Numbered from the stretch's first letter, positions 28,091 to 38,812 are shown. The stretch is DNA of 64,000 nt from Spiroplasma endosymbiont of 'Nebria riversi' (GCF_018831625.1 NZ_CP065193.1:372001-436000), one strand, 5' to 3'. The notes: generated by a model from the sequence alone, not told the origin. Program-made: numbers and translations.

Positions 28091-29133
28091 TTTTTAATTT
28101 TGTAGAAAACTCTTGATATTTATTGAATATACCTAATTTTAGGTATATTTTTAATATGATAGAGGTGGTTAATAATTATGGAAAAAATAATTCAAGAACT
28201 AGTAAATACTTTAGCAGATGATCAATTTTTAGAATTTTATAAAAAAGTCAAACAACAAGCAGAATTAATAAACAAAAACGTTTAAATGAAATTGATCAAA
28301 AATTTAGAACACAAGGTATTTAAATGCCCTAAATGTGAATCTTACCATTGCGTTAAAAATGGACATAATTCAGAAGGAAAACAAAAATATTTATGTAAAA
28401 ATTGCCGTGCAAGTTTTGACGCTTTTCGTAATCATTTTATTTATTGAAGTCATTTAAATTATGAACAATGAAATTTATTGATTCAAATTTAATTGCTGGG
28501 GCAATCTAGTAAAACAATTTCTCGTTTTATTAAAACTACATTAAAAACTGCTTGATATAATCGTCAAAAATTAATGAAATCAAAACAATTAGAAAATACC
28601 CAATTAAAATTTAAAAAATTATCTGGTAAAATCCAAATTGATGAAACATTTATTAAAGAAATTCATAAAGGAAATTTCAAACATAAAACTGATTCACGAA
28701 GAATTCACCTTGACCCATTCGCAACTAATACTAAATGCTGTATTCAAATGGCAGTTGATAATAATAACAATATTTATGTTAAATCCACAAACACCAAACG
28801 CAAAAAAAATTCTACTTTATGTGTAACTAAAACAACAATTAATCCTGAAGCTAGTTATCGTAACTTAAATAAAATCAGTAAATTACAATCTAGTCTTAAA
28901 GAAGCCTTAATTCATTATCATGGTTTAGGTTTTACTAATATTCAAAATTATTTAAATCTCTGAAAATGAAAATACCAACATAAGGTTTTAACTCCAAACC
29001 AACAAACAGTAGTATTATATTTTAATGTATAAAAAATTAAAGTAAAAATAGTAATTTTACATAAAAGCCTTTTAAAATTATCAAGTTGATGATTTTTTTT
29101 TATTTTATCAAGAGTTTTCGACAAAATTAAAAA
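28091..29133 (+). mobile_element. IS1595-like element, copy D (decayed)
   Basis: Left end AATTTTGTAGAAAACTCTTG at 28096, right end at 29110-29133. The transposase frame breaks twice before the zinc ribbon (28272, where an A-run lost bases, and 28320, GTATTTAAATG). About 115 nt are deleted at 28800 between NTNTKR and NSTLCV, removing the second catalytic region. Confidence 0.8.
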
Positions 29134-29286
29134 AAATTGCAATAACTTAGTTAAATAACCTCAACTCATCCATAACTAGCGGGCGGAGCGCATACGCTTT
29201 CCGCACCGCTTCGCCACTATAAACATCAACCAAGATGTTTTTTTTATTTACCTTTATTCTTAAGGCACCTTAAAACACCTTTAAAA

Positions 29287-29616
29287 TTAATTTTTAAAAT
29301 AATTAAAACTTACATCCTTTTTATCGTTCTCTTTTTCGGCAATAAAAAAATTTAACAATTCTGGCCCTATAATCAAATTAGACTCCTGCTCTTTTTTATC
29401 AACTGAAACCAACTGATACTCACCGTTTCTAATTATTCCAATACAAATAGAATTTTCATATTTGCCTTTATAAACAAATCGTTTTGAAAATCAAATACCA
29501 ATAGGATTACTAAATCACGGAATTTCTGGTGCTTTAATAAGCATTGCGTTTTGTGTTTCTTTTAAAATATATTTTTTAGTATTTAAAAAAATATTTTCAG
29601 TATTTCTCACATACAT
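29287..29616 (-). CDS. Plectroviral small protein, 109 aa (second copy)
   Basis: Same length and nearly the same sequence as 18678-19007 (MYVRNTENIFLNTKKYILKE, IPWFSNPIGIWFSKRFVYKG). Differences are conservative (Ala for Val in AEKENDKK, Pro for Gln in IIGPELLN). The frame is intact. Isolated from other viral genes. The hairpins that follow the V1 copy also follow it here (29163-29280). Confidence 0.6.
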
Positions 29617-29639
29617 ACCTTCCTTACAAATATATTTAG

Positions 29640-30433
29640 TTATATTAAAATAAGTTAAATATAACTAAGTTAAATATTTATTTTGTTAAACATTTATGTT
29701 TAACAAAATTTGTTAGTAAACTTCGTTTACTAATTAACTTAGTTTATTACTATCAAGGCACAAAAAAATACAAGGTATAACTAAAAATAATAAATATTAA
29801 TTTAACCTTATATTTCTTGTAATAAATAAATGAGCTCGTATTTATTTATTAATTAAAAACAGGTTTGTAGAAACCAAAATCTTGTCATATGTATATGGTT
29901 TCTACAGTTTTCAATGTTTTTAATAGTAAATTACCTTTCTTATAGATAAACTAAGTTATATATTAACTAAGTTAGTTAACTTAGTTTTTTAAACACTTAA
30001 ATATCGCAGATTTAAGTGTTTAACAAGCTGTGTTAGTAAATTTTTTTTTTAATTAGATAAAGATTTTAATAATTTTAAACTTAACATACCCCTATATAGA
30101 AATTTCTACACTTTAATATCCGCGTCCTACCCTTGGAACTAATTTAATAGCGTGTATATTTTTAGGAAATCCACCCATTCATTTTTTTATTGCAAAATGA
30201 AACAAATTGCTATAGCTAATAGGGTGTTATCTATCAACTGGTAAACTTCTTTTGGTTATGGCGACCACCCACAATTTATCGTGCTTTAATACATACCAAC
30301 ATTATTAATTCACTTGTATTTAATTTTCAAAGAACAAATTTTAACACCTTATAAAATAAAAAGACAATCATTGCTGACTGCCTTAATACTTATTCAAATC
30401 TTTATCTATCTAACAAAACTTTATGCGTCCATT
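29640..30433 (-). other. Viral non-coding DNA in the chimeric fragment
   Basis: About 800 bp. It holds the V1 intergenic hairpins (29640-29830), the inverted repeat at 29867-29905 and a copy of the V2 leader (29906-30433). Short open stretches exist (KKWMGGFP region near 30170), but the base differences from the V2 copy there change the amino acids, which argues against a conserved protein. Confidence 0.5.
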
Positions 30434-31525
30434 CGCATTTTAATTGTGTTAAATTTTCAAATTTTTTACCCTTGATAAATTCCGTTTTAAAAGTTTTGTA
30501 AGTTGTTTCGGCCACAGCATTGTCATAAGGACAACCCTTCGCACTCAATGATCTTTTAATATTAAAGGTTATTAAAATTTCATCAATGATTTTATTTTTG
30601 AACTCATTACCACGATCAGTATGAAATAAAGTTATTTTATTTAATGGTCGTGTTATTTTATGAAAAGCTTGTTGAACTAGTTCAGCGGTTTTTTTGGTCT
30701 GACACTATAGCCAATTATTTCTCGATTAAACAAGTCAATTAATAAACAAATATAATGTCATTTTCCTCCAAATTGCACATATGTTAAATCACTAACAACA
30801 ACTTCATTAGGTTTTTTGTTATTAAATTGACGATTTAAAACATTACTAATTTGGTCATTATTAACCATTGTTTTATGATTACGATATTTTAATTTGGTGT
30901 ATTTGAAAACCAAATTATTTTTGATCATAAGGAATCTGATTTTTCGACGTGATAAGATAATATCTTTTCTCATTAAAACAGCTTTAATTTTATGAGCACC
31001 ATAAATTTTACGACTTTTATTAAATGCACTGATAACCTCTTCTTCATAATTATTAACATCATACTTAACACAATTATTAGTTTGATAATAATATGTTGAT
31101 TTTGCTATTTTTAATATTTGACACATTTTTAGTACGGAATATTTTTCTTTATTATTGTTAATAATTCCTATTTTTTGCCAATTATCAGTGCTGCTTGCTT
31201 TAAAATGTCATTTTCCATTCGTAATTGTTGGTTTTCTTTTCGCAAGTAAATTAATTCATTTTCTTCGACAGTGCGATTATCTTGCACTTTAAATGACCCA
31301 AAATTATTAAAATTTTCAATTCACTGAATATACGGCTGATTTTGAAATTCCGTATTCTTTAATAATTTCAACAATGCTTTTTCCGTTTTGATAAAGCATG
31401 ACAATTTGTTTTTTAAATTCATTTGAATATGAGTTTTTCCCCATTTTTATCTTCCTACTTTCTTAATAATTTTATTTTATTTGAAATTCCACATAAATAT
31501 GGTCCAATTTATTGTAACCTATCCA
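30434..31525 (-). mobile_element. IS3-family element, copy 5 (right end missing)
   Basis: The left terminal GTAACCTATCCA is at 31514-31525. orfA is shifted by an extra A at about 31326. orfB (from 31126) is open to the T-run at 30690, where a base is lost. The orfB C-terminus and right end are cut at 30434, where virus sequence begins. It abuts the ISLre2 fragment that follows, mirroring 15129. Confidence 0.85.
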
Positions 31526-32470
31526 AAATACAAACATGCTCATAGAGAATTAGAAAACAAACGAGGTCATTTTTTAATGTTAAAAGTTGGTAAACGAATA
31601 AATACAATGGATTATCGTGATTTATTAATTAAAGAATTACAAAAACATTATGTAAATATTAATTATGACAAAATAATTGTTTGTGGTGATGGTGATGCTT
31701 GAATTAGAGAAATTGCCAATAGTTTTGGTAATGTTAGATATATTTTAGATGGTTATCATGCTATTAAAAAATTAAAACAAACGGCATTTAATATTATTTT
31801 TGAAAATCGCAAAGTAGCATTAAATAGTTGAATTAAATTATATAAGGATGGAAATGATCAAGAATTAATCAAAAAAATTCGTAATATTGCTAAAAATGAA
31901 TTAAATAAAGATATTAAAACAAATTTAAGGAAGGCAAATAATTATTTCAGTAATAATAAGCATGGCAATCATCATCCAAATTTAGAATTAAATATTGGTT
32001 GTAGCATTGAGAGTGATGTATCTCATTTAGTAAAACAACAATTATGATGCGGGGCAAAAATATATAATCATAAGAATTTAAATAACCTATTACATTTAAG
32101 AATGGCGAATTTAAACAAATTAAATGTATTACATTACATTAATGAAAGTATTAATTCAGAAATAAAAATCAGAAAAGAAATATATAAAAATTCATTATGA
32201 AATAAATATAATAATAAAAATGATGATAGTTGAATTAACTATAAAGGTAATGCTGTAACAAATAAATATAATAGATTTAAGTAAGTAAAAATATTAGTTA
32301 AAATTTAATAAAATTAATAATTTTTCATTGTGTAAAAATTCAATAATATGATAAAATGGTAACGAATAAAAATGACAATAACAAGAGAGGCCGGGTTGAT
32401 TTAGTAATTAAATAATATAATTAGCTGATTGTTTTATTTCTTCAAAGCAATACCTAAGAAAACTAAACGC
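31526..32470 (+). mobile_element. ISLre2-family element, 3' half
   Basis: C-terminal half of the transposase (31538-32284: HRELENKRGHFLMLKVGKRI to NAVTNKYNRFK, with GDGDAWIREI and LDGYHAIKKLK, frame open with TGA=Trp) plus the 3' non-coding end to AAAACTAAACGC at 32470. It is the uninterrupted equivalent of 13071-15128 in opposite orientation. Confidence 0.8.
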
Positions 32471-32489
32471 GATCTATGTGTTATTTAGT

Positions 32490-32518
32490 TTGACTTAATA
32501 AGGATATGTCTGTAAAAT
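32490..32518 (+). promoter_or_regulatory. Predicted promoter of rpmH-rnpA-yidC
   Basis: TTGACT, 17 bp, TAAAAT, 83 bp upstream of rpmH. It lies just outside the ISLre2 end, so the IS insertions stopped short of it. I see no dnaA gene or clear DnaA-box cluster, although rpmH often neighbours oriC. Confidence 0.6.
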
Positions 32519-32600
32519 TAATTGGAACTATAATTACTTTTTTAAAATTTTTTTATTTTAGTTTAAAAACAGTAACTTATTTTTAAAGAGGAGAATGACA

Positions 32601-32735
32601 ATGAAAAGAACCTACCAACCATCAAAAGAAAAGACAAAAAAAGTTCATGGTTTTCGTTCAAGAATGGCAACAGTTGCAGGAAGAAAAGTTTTACAAAACC
32701 GACGCAGAAAACAACGCGCTAAGTTAACAGTATAA
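32601..32735 (+). CDS. rpmH: Ribosomal protein L34
   Basis: 44 aa, [20 protein letters not shown], then [20 protein letters not shown]: the standard L34 sequence pattern, rich in Arg/Lys, and standard length. Part of the 50S subunit. AGAGGAGAATGA precedes the ATG. First gene of the conserved rpmH-rnpA-yidC-jag-mnmE order. Confidence 0.97.
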   Translation: MKRTYQPSKEKTKKVHGFRSRMATVAGRKVLQNRRRKQRAKLTV

Positions 32736-32752
32736 AAGGATTTAAATACACC

Positions 32753-33082
32753 TTGCAAAAGAAATTTCGTTTAAAAAAGAATTATGATTTTCAAAGAATT
32801 ATTAATGGAAAACAAAAAATTCATAATAATTCATTTGTTATTTATTATGCAAATAATTCATTAGATCATTGTCGTTTTGGAATATCAGTTAGTAAAAAAA
32901 ATGCGAATGCTGTTAATCGCAATCGGATTCGTCGCCAAATTCGCTCAATGTTACAAAAGGTTTGATGCTTAAAAAATAATAATAAGGATATTATTATTTT
33001 AGTAAGACCGCCTTATTTAAAACAGGAATATAGTAAAAATCAAAATCTTTTAGATATTTTATTAAAAAAAATTATTAAATAA
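32753..33082 (+). CDS. rnpA: Ribonuclease P protein component
   Basis: 109 aa from TTG at 32753. QKKFRLKKNYDFQRIINGKQ at the N-terminus and the RNR-type motif NANAVNRNRIRRQIRS at about 45-60, the RNA-binding signature. It helps the catalytic RNA mature tRNA 5' ends. AAAGGA precedes the start. The frame contains one TGA=Trp. Usual position 17 nt after rpmH. Confidence 0.93.
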
Positions 33083-33094
33083 TGGAGAAAAATT

Positions 33095-34153
33095 ATGGAC
33101 TATAAAAAATATTTATTTGCACCTAATAAGCCACAAACTCCATGGTGAAAACAAGTTTGAAAATTTGGTAAAATTTTCATTTATACCTTTTTTATTGTTA
33201 CCTTTTTATGAGGTTGTGGACAGATGTTTGATCCTAATGTATCAACAAGTGGAAAAACTACGGGTGCGGGTTCAATATTTGGTACTTATTTTGAATTACT
33301 TTTCCCTGGTGATGGCAATAAGACACATTTTATAAATGGTGAAGAAGAATTACCTTTTAATGGTATTTCTAGTTGAAGTGAAGCTTGAACAGTTACTAAA
33401 TCACCATTTTTTGGTTTATTTGTTTATCCAATTGCTGCATTATTATGAGTATTACTAAAAGGTTTTAGTGGCGGAATTGCTGCCGAACCAACAGCGGCGG
33501 CAGCAATTGGAGCAATGTTTGTTACCGCTTTAATAATTAAATTAATTACTTTAGCCTTTTCTTGAAAATCCCAAAAAAATCAGGAGAAAATGCAAGCAAT
33601 TCAATTAAAACAAGGCGAGATTCAAGCCAAATATAAAGGTTCAACTGATCCCCAAGCAAGACAAAAAATGCAATTAGAATTAATGGGATTATATAAAAAA
33701 GAAGGGGTTAAACCTTTAGCATCATTTGCAAGTTTATTTTTATCAATGCCATTTTTATATGCGATGTTTATGGTTGTTCGTTCAATGAGAATTTTGAAAG
33801 AACAAGATTTTGGAGCAATTTCTTTTACAGTAACACCGTGAGAAGGATTAAAATCAGGAGACTGAGCATATTTAGCAATTGTTTTTGTTTATTTACCAAT
33901 TCAAATTATTTCAATGTTATTACCAATGTATTTAAATCGTGGTAAGAAAAAAGTTTTTACTAAAGAATCAAAAGCAGCGCAAAATAAACAATTAATTACA
34001 CAGTTAATTATGACGGGGGTGTTTATGTTACTGGTCTTTACAATTGGTTCAGGAGTTGCGATATATTGAATTTTTTCTGGGGCATTGCAAATTGGACAAA
34101 CAGTTTTATTTCATTATATAAATAAGAATGCTAAGTATAAAAAGAAAAAATAA
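33095..34153 (+). CDS. yidC: Membrane protein insertase YidC
   Basis: 352 aa, five to six membrane segments. N-terminal helix (FGKIFIYTFFIVTFLWGCG), then an insertion with Gly/Ser-rich loop, the conserved core FGLFVYPIAALLW, QAIQLKQGEIQAKYKGSTDP (the cytoplasmic helical hairpin), LFLSMPFLYAMFMVVRS and SGALQIGQTVLFHYI. A basic tail (KNAKYKKKK) may contact the ribosome. It inserts proteins into the membrane, probably including the many small viral membrane proteins. Many Trp are TGA. Confidence 0.92.
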
Positions 34154-34170
34154 ATTTGGAGTTGAATTAA

Positions 34171-34305
34171 ATGGAACAAAAAATATTTAAGAAACGCGAA
34201 GATTTAAAAACTTTTATTGAGTAACAAGATGAACCCCATTTTTATATTATTAAAGAAGAAATTAAAACATTTTTAAAAAAACAAGTGATTGCCTTAATAA
34301 TATAA
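34171..34305 (+). pseudogene. Jag N-terminal domain remnant
   Basis: MEQKIFKKREDLKTFIE, stop, QDEPHFYIIKEEIKTFLKKQ: a short frame with TAA inside at codon 18 and a second TAA just before the jag ATG at 34307. The position is that of the Jag-N domain in full-length proteins. The gene may have lost this domain by mutation, leaving a shorter product. A short upstream peptide is the alternative. Confidence 0.45.
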
Positions 34306-34306
34306 T

Positions 34307-34777
34307 ATGAGTGATGTTAAAACCTATTTAGTTGCTGTTTTGCAAGGACTTTTAACAGAGTTAGACTTTAATGATATTGAAATTAAAATTTCACAAATTA
34401 ACTATGAAACGATTAAAGTTAATATTAATTGTGATAATAATGCGTTATTAATTGGTAAAAATGGTTATGTATTAAGTTCTTTACAAAATTTATCTAACTG
34501 TTATTTATCAAGTAAGTTCCATCGTCATTATATTGTTAAAGTTGATGTTAATGACTATTTTCAAAGACAAGAGAGTAATTTAATTAATTTAGCAAAAAAC
34601 ACTGCTAAAAAAGTATTGTTTACTAAAAATGATATGGCATTATTACCAATGCCTAATAATCAGCGAAGAATTATTCATAATGAATTAAAAAAATTCGATA
34701 AGGTTATTAGTGAGTCTCAGGGTTCAGGTAATAAAAGAAATATTGTTATTAAATATCTTGAAAGCAGTGAAATCTAG
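34307..34777 (+). CDS. jag: Jag/KhpB RNA-binding protein (KH plus R3H domains)
   Basis: 156 aa. KH domain with the GxxG-type loop LIGKNGYVLSSLQNLSN (about residue 46), then the R3H domain MPNNQRRIIHNELKKFDKV, whose R-x-x-x-H pattern is clear. It binds RNA in the cytoplasm. In Firmicutes it partners with KhpA in division control. Its place between yidC and mnmE is standard. It lacks a fused N-terminal Jag domain. Confidence 0.88.
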   Translation: MSDVKTYLVAVLQGLLTELDFNDIEIKISQINYETIKVNINCDNNALLIGKNGYVLSSLQNLSNCYLSSKFHRHYIVKVDVNDYFQRQESNLINLAKNTAKKVLFTKNDMALLPMPNNQRRIIHNELKKFDKVISESQGSGNKRNIVIKYLESSEI

Positions 34778-34826
34778 TCGTTAATGTCTAGATTTTTATT
34801 TTTAAAAAAGAAATTTGGTGATATTT

Positions 34827-36191
34827 ATGATTAATGATACGATTATTGCTTTAGCAAGTGCTCCTCTTAAACAAGCCATTGCTATTATTAGAGTTAGTGG
34901 TCCAGAAACATTTTCACTTATTAATAAAGTATTTAATAGAAATATTTTAAATGCTTCAAAAGAAAAATATTTCGGAAGGATTATTAATCCTAATACAAAG
35001 ATAATTATTGATGAAGTAGTTTTAGTTTGCTACTATAAAAGTAGTTCATTCACTGGTGAAGATACTATTGAAATTAATTGTCACGGCAGTATGTTAATTG
35101 TTAATAAAATTATTCATTTGTTATTAACAATTATGAAAAATGATAATATTCGGTTAGCAACTGCGGGAGAATTTACAAAAAGAGCATTTTTAAATGGAAA
35201 AATTGATTTATTACAAGCACAAGCGGTTAATGATTTAATTAATGCGCCTAATGATGAGGCTTTATCATTAGCAATGAACAGTTTAAATGGTAATAATAGC
35301 AAATTATTAAAAGAACTTGAAACAAGATTATTAGAATTAATAGCTAATATTAGTGTTAATATTGATTATCCTGAATATGATGGCGTTGAAAAATTAACCC
35401 AAAAATTAGTTTTAACTCGTACAAATGAACTTTATAGTGATTTATTAACCATTACTAAACAAAATAAAATTGCTCAGGTTATTAACGATGGCATTGATAC
35501 TGTAATTATTGGTAAACCTAATGTAGGGAAATCAACTTTATTAAATGCTTTATTAAAAGAAAATCGCGCGATTACTTCAACAATTGCTGGAACAACTAGA
35601 GATATTGTTACCGGAAAAATAAATATTGATAATATTTCTTTAAACTTAATTGATACCGCAGGAATTAGAAATACTAATGATATTATTGAACAATTAGGAA
35701 TTCAAAAATCAAAACAGTATTTAGAAAAAGCCCAGTTAATTTTATTAATGCTTGATGGTAGCAATATTTTAGATGATAATGATATGCTATTACTAGAACT
35801 AGTTAAAGATAAAAATTGTATTATTGTCATTAATAAAGTTGATTTACAACAAAAACTATCTGCTTCGCTTTTGCCATTAAGTTTAGTGCCCATAAGTGCT
35901 TTAAACAATGATTTTAATCCCTTGATAGATAAAATTAAAGAGATGTTTTTACAAGAAAAAATTAATTATCATAATAATTTAATTTTGACATCAACCCATC
36001 ACCAAATGTTATTAGATAAAATTAAAATGACAATTGATGAAGCAATTCAAGCTTTAAACAATAGTGTGCCGTTAGATTTAGTAATCCTTCATTTTCAAGA
36101 AGCGTGAGATTATTTACAAGAAATTAATGGTAAAATAATTAAAGATAATCTCTTAGACGAAATGTTTAGTCGCTTTTGTCTAGGTAAATAA
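34827..36191 (+). CDS. mnmE: tRNA modification GTPase MnmE
   Basis: 454 aa. N-terminal tetrahydrofolate-binding domain (DTIIALASAPLKQAIAIIRV; FTGEDTIEINCHG), central helical domain, GTPase with P-loop IIGKPNVGKST (about 226), DTAGIR (about 271), NKVD (about 335), and the invariant C-terminal FCLGK with the catalytic Cys. With MnmG it modifies U34 of tRNAs. ATG at 34827 chosen because it fits the family start. A TTG 12 nt upstream is in frame but lacks support. Confidence 0.95.
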
Positions 36192-36203
36192 GGAGCTTAA
36201 TTA

Positions 36204-36972
36204 GTGAATGGTTTATTTGATACGCATTGTCATTTAGTCTCAGATTCATATCAAGATGAAGATATAAATAATATTTTAGAAGAAGCGAAATTAATTGGTG
36301 TTAATTTAATTTGTAATGTTGGTTATGATTTAAAAACTAGTAAATTAGCAGTTGACCAAGCATTTTCTTCACCCGATGTATTTGCAGCTGTTGGCATTCA
36401 TCCTAACGATGTTAGTAATCATCAAGAACACCATCTTTATGAATTGGAAGAACTAATTAAAACAGGAAGTGTCTGTGCTATTGGTGAAATTGGATTAGAT
36501 TACTATCGTAATCAAGATAGTAGCAATTTACAAAAAGAATGATTTATTAAACAAATTAAATTAGCTAAAAAATATCAATTACCAATTTTAGTTCACATTC
36601 GTGATGCTTTTGATGATGCTTATGAAATTTTAAAACAATATGATGTTGTTGGCATTATGCATTGCTTTTCAGCAAATACAAAAACTGCTAATAAGTTTAT
36701 TGAATTAGGATATTATATTTCTTTTTCAGGAATTCTTACTTTTGAAAATGCTAAAGATTTGCAACAAGTTGCTAAAGATCTTCCCTTAAATAAAATTGTT
36801 TTAGAAACTGATGCTCCGTATTTAACACCTGTTCCTTATCGGGGAACAAAAAATTATCCAAAAAATATTATTTTTACTGCTAAAAAATTAGCAAGTTTAA
36901 AAAAAAATATCCTTAAATGATGTTATTATCACAACAACAAATAATGCAAAACGAATTTTAGGAATTAAATAA
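36204..36972 (+). CDS. TatD-family metal-dependent deoxyribonuclease (C-terminal frameshift in an A9 run)
   Basis: About 256 aa from GTG at 36204, well spaced after AAGGAG. Metal-binding motifs of the family: LFDTHCHLVSD, GEIGLDYYR, ILVHIRDAFDDA, MHCFSA and LETDAPYLTP. The frame of the body ends early at 36944, but shifting one base at the A-run 36899-36907 gives the expected ending DVIITTTNNAKRILGIK at 36972. Either a sequencing or strain indel, or a real truncation of the last 20 residues. Role: 3'-5' nuclease in DNA/RNA turnover (family). Confidence 0.85.
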
Positions 36973-36973
36973 A

Positions 36974-37010
36974 AAAATGCTCTTAAATTTTATAAGAGCA
37001 TTTTTTTATG
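36974..37010. terminator. Terminator between tatD and mreB
   Basis: AATGCTCTTA pairs with TAAGAGCATT around a short A/T loop, with A-run before and T-run after. It serves the tatD operon and, from the other side, the converging mreB gene. Confidence 0.8.
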
Positions 37011-37038
37011 TTTGTAATTTTATTTTTTTATAAAAATC

Positions 37039-38054
37039 TTAGTAAGAATTTTGAGTTTGTTCAAAAATATCAGTTTCAAACTTTTTAGTACCATTAATAA
37101 CTGATAATAAAGGATATTCACCAATTTTATTTGGTAATTCTAACTTTTCTGTAATGTATTTATCCATTCCTTTTAATAATGTCCCACCACCACAAATCGT
37201 AATGCCATTTTTATAAATATCACCAGATAGTTCCGCTGGAGTTATTTCTAATGTTTGAGTAATTACTTCAATAACTGGTAGCATAGCTTGTTGTAAAACT
37301 TGCCGAATTTCTTCTGGTTTTAATTTTGCTGCTTGGGGTCTACCATTAACATAGTGCCGACCATAAATTTTAAAATTATTTTCATCATCATATTGTGTTA
37401 AAGAACCAATTTTAATTTTAATATTTTCTGCTGTCGTGCTACCAATTTCAATTACATATTGAGTACGAACATATTTTTGAATTTCATTATTAAAATAGTT
37501 TCCCACAATTTTAATAGATTTAGATAATACAATGTTACCAGATGCAATAACGGCAATATCAGTAGTTCCGCCTCCCATATCAATAATTAGTTGTCCGTGA
37601 GGACTATTAATATTTACGCCTCCCCCAATGGCCGCCATTTTTATTTCTTCTTCAATAAATACTTTTTTAGCACCTAAATTGTGACCAATTTGTTTTAAAG
37701 CTTTATTTTCTAAATCAGTAACCGCTGAAGGACGAGCCAATAATAATGCTGCATCATTAATACGGTTTAAAATTTTTAAATTCATAAAAATATATTGTAA
37801 TTGGGCTTCTGTAGCTTTAACATCACTAATAACCTCATTGGTCATTGGTTTGATAACACGAATATTTTTATTACCTTTTCCTACCATTTTTCTAGCAGCT
37901 TCGCCTACTGCAATAATTTCATTACAATTAATATTGTATACAATGATTAAAGGTTAATTATAAACAATGCCTTCTCCTAAAATATAAATTAATGTATTTG
38001 CTGTGCCTAAATCAATTGAAATATATTTAGGTTTTTGCCTTTTTCCTTTGAAAC
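37039..38054 (-). pseudogene. mreB: MreB-type actin homolog, 5' end cut by IS3, nonsense at the start
   Basis: The frame begins at an IS3 end (38055) with KGKRQKPKYISIDLGTANTL, the MreB phosphate-1 motif. It then meets TAA in VYN-stop-PLIIV near 37953, where MreB proteins have VYNEPS. The remainder is open: RKMVGKGNKNIRVIKPM, ARPSAVTDLENKA, IIDMGGGTTDIAVIASGNIV (phosphate 2) and ITICGGGTLLKGMDKYI. Spiroplasmas use several MreB paralogs for helical shape and swimming. This paralog appears lost. A product could only start internally (37887) and would lack part of the nucleotide pocket. Confidence 0.85.
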
Positions 38055-38474
38055 TATGGATAGGTTACAGTAAGTTGGACCATATTTATGTGGACTTTCA
38101 AATAAAATAAAATTATTAAGAAAGTAGGAAGATAAAAATGGGGAAAAACTCATATTCAAATGAATTTAAAAAACAAATTGTCATGCTTTATCAAAACGGA
38201 AAAAGCATTGTTGAAATTATTAAAAAATACGGGGTTTCAAAATCAGCCATATATCAGTGAATTGAAAATTTTAATAATTTTGGATCATTTAAAGTGCAAG
38301 ATAATCGCACTGTCAAAGAAAATGAATTAATTTACTTGCGAAAAGAAAACCAACAATTACGAATGGAAAATGACATTTTAAATCAAGCAGCACTGATAAT
38401 TGGCAAAAAATAGGAATTATATTAACAATAATAAAGAAAAATATTCCGTGCTAAAAATGTGTCAAATAAAAAAA
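38055..38474 (+). mobile_element. IS3-family element, 5' fragment inserted in mreB
   Basis: It starts TGGATAGGTTACAGTAAG at the mreB break and runs past orfA to the first codons of orfB (AAAAATGTGTCAAATA), where a deletion derivative of the same element follows. Confidence 0.8.
38138..38413 (+). CDS. IS3-family OrfA (intact, 91 aa)
   Basis: [20 protein letters not shown] to [11 protein letters not shown] with minor changes (KKYG, KENEL, ILNQ). HTH and coiled coil intact. No orfB follows, so only the DNA-binding protein could be made, which in IS3 elements can act as a repressor of transposition. Confidence 0.75.
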
Positions 38475-38812
38475 TGGAGAGGTTACAAGTAAGTTGGACC
38501 ATATTTATGTGGATTTTCAAATAAAATAAAATTATTGATGAAATTTTAAGCACTTTTAAAATTAAAAGATCATTAAGCAATAGGGGTGTCCTTATAACAA
38601 CGCTGTGGCTGAAACAACTTACAAAACTTTTAAAGCGGAATTTATCAAGGGTAAAAAATTTGAAAATTCAACATAATTAAAATGCGAATTATTTGATTTT
38701 GTTAATTGATACAATAATCTTAGAGTACATGGCAGCCTAAATTATTTAACGCCTGTTGAATTTAGAAAATGACAGTCTACATAAAAAATGTCCAAAAAGG
38801 ATGGCCATACCA
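38475..38812 (+). mobile_element. IS3 internal-deletion derivative I, 338 bp (MITE-like)
   Basis: Left end (about 65 bp) joined directly to the orfB C-terminal region (from ATTGATGAAATTTTAAGCAC) through to the right end GGCCATACCA. The join lies in AAAATAAAAT, which is present in both parent regions. The same junction is present at 48747-49085. Confidence 0.8.

Larger units (their letters stand above)
29134..30433 (-). mobile_element. Chimeric plectrovirus fragment (V1-like joined to V2-like)
   Basis: Read on the minus strand, 30433 to 29906 is the V2 leader (compare 49197-49740). From 29905 to 29134 it is V1 sequence from the end of the SSB-like gene through the 109-aa gene and GC-rich element (compare 18403-19160). 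The join is exactly at the outer edge of the GTAGAAACC inverted repeat. Confidence 0.8.

Noticed and set aside
30150-30240. Short conserved protein (KKWMGGFP region) in the viral leader
   Set aside because: The few base differences between the two copies change amino acids, there is no start codon with ribosome site, and the frame is short. Non-coding is more likely.
32470-32600. Replication origin upstream of rpmH
   Set aside because: No dnaA gene and no DnaA-box cluster are visible. The region is a short promoter after an IS end.
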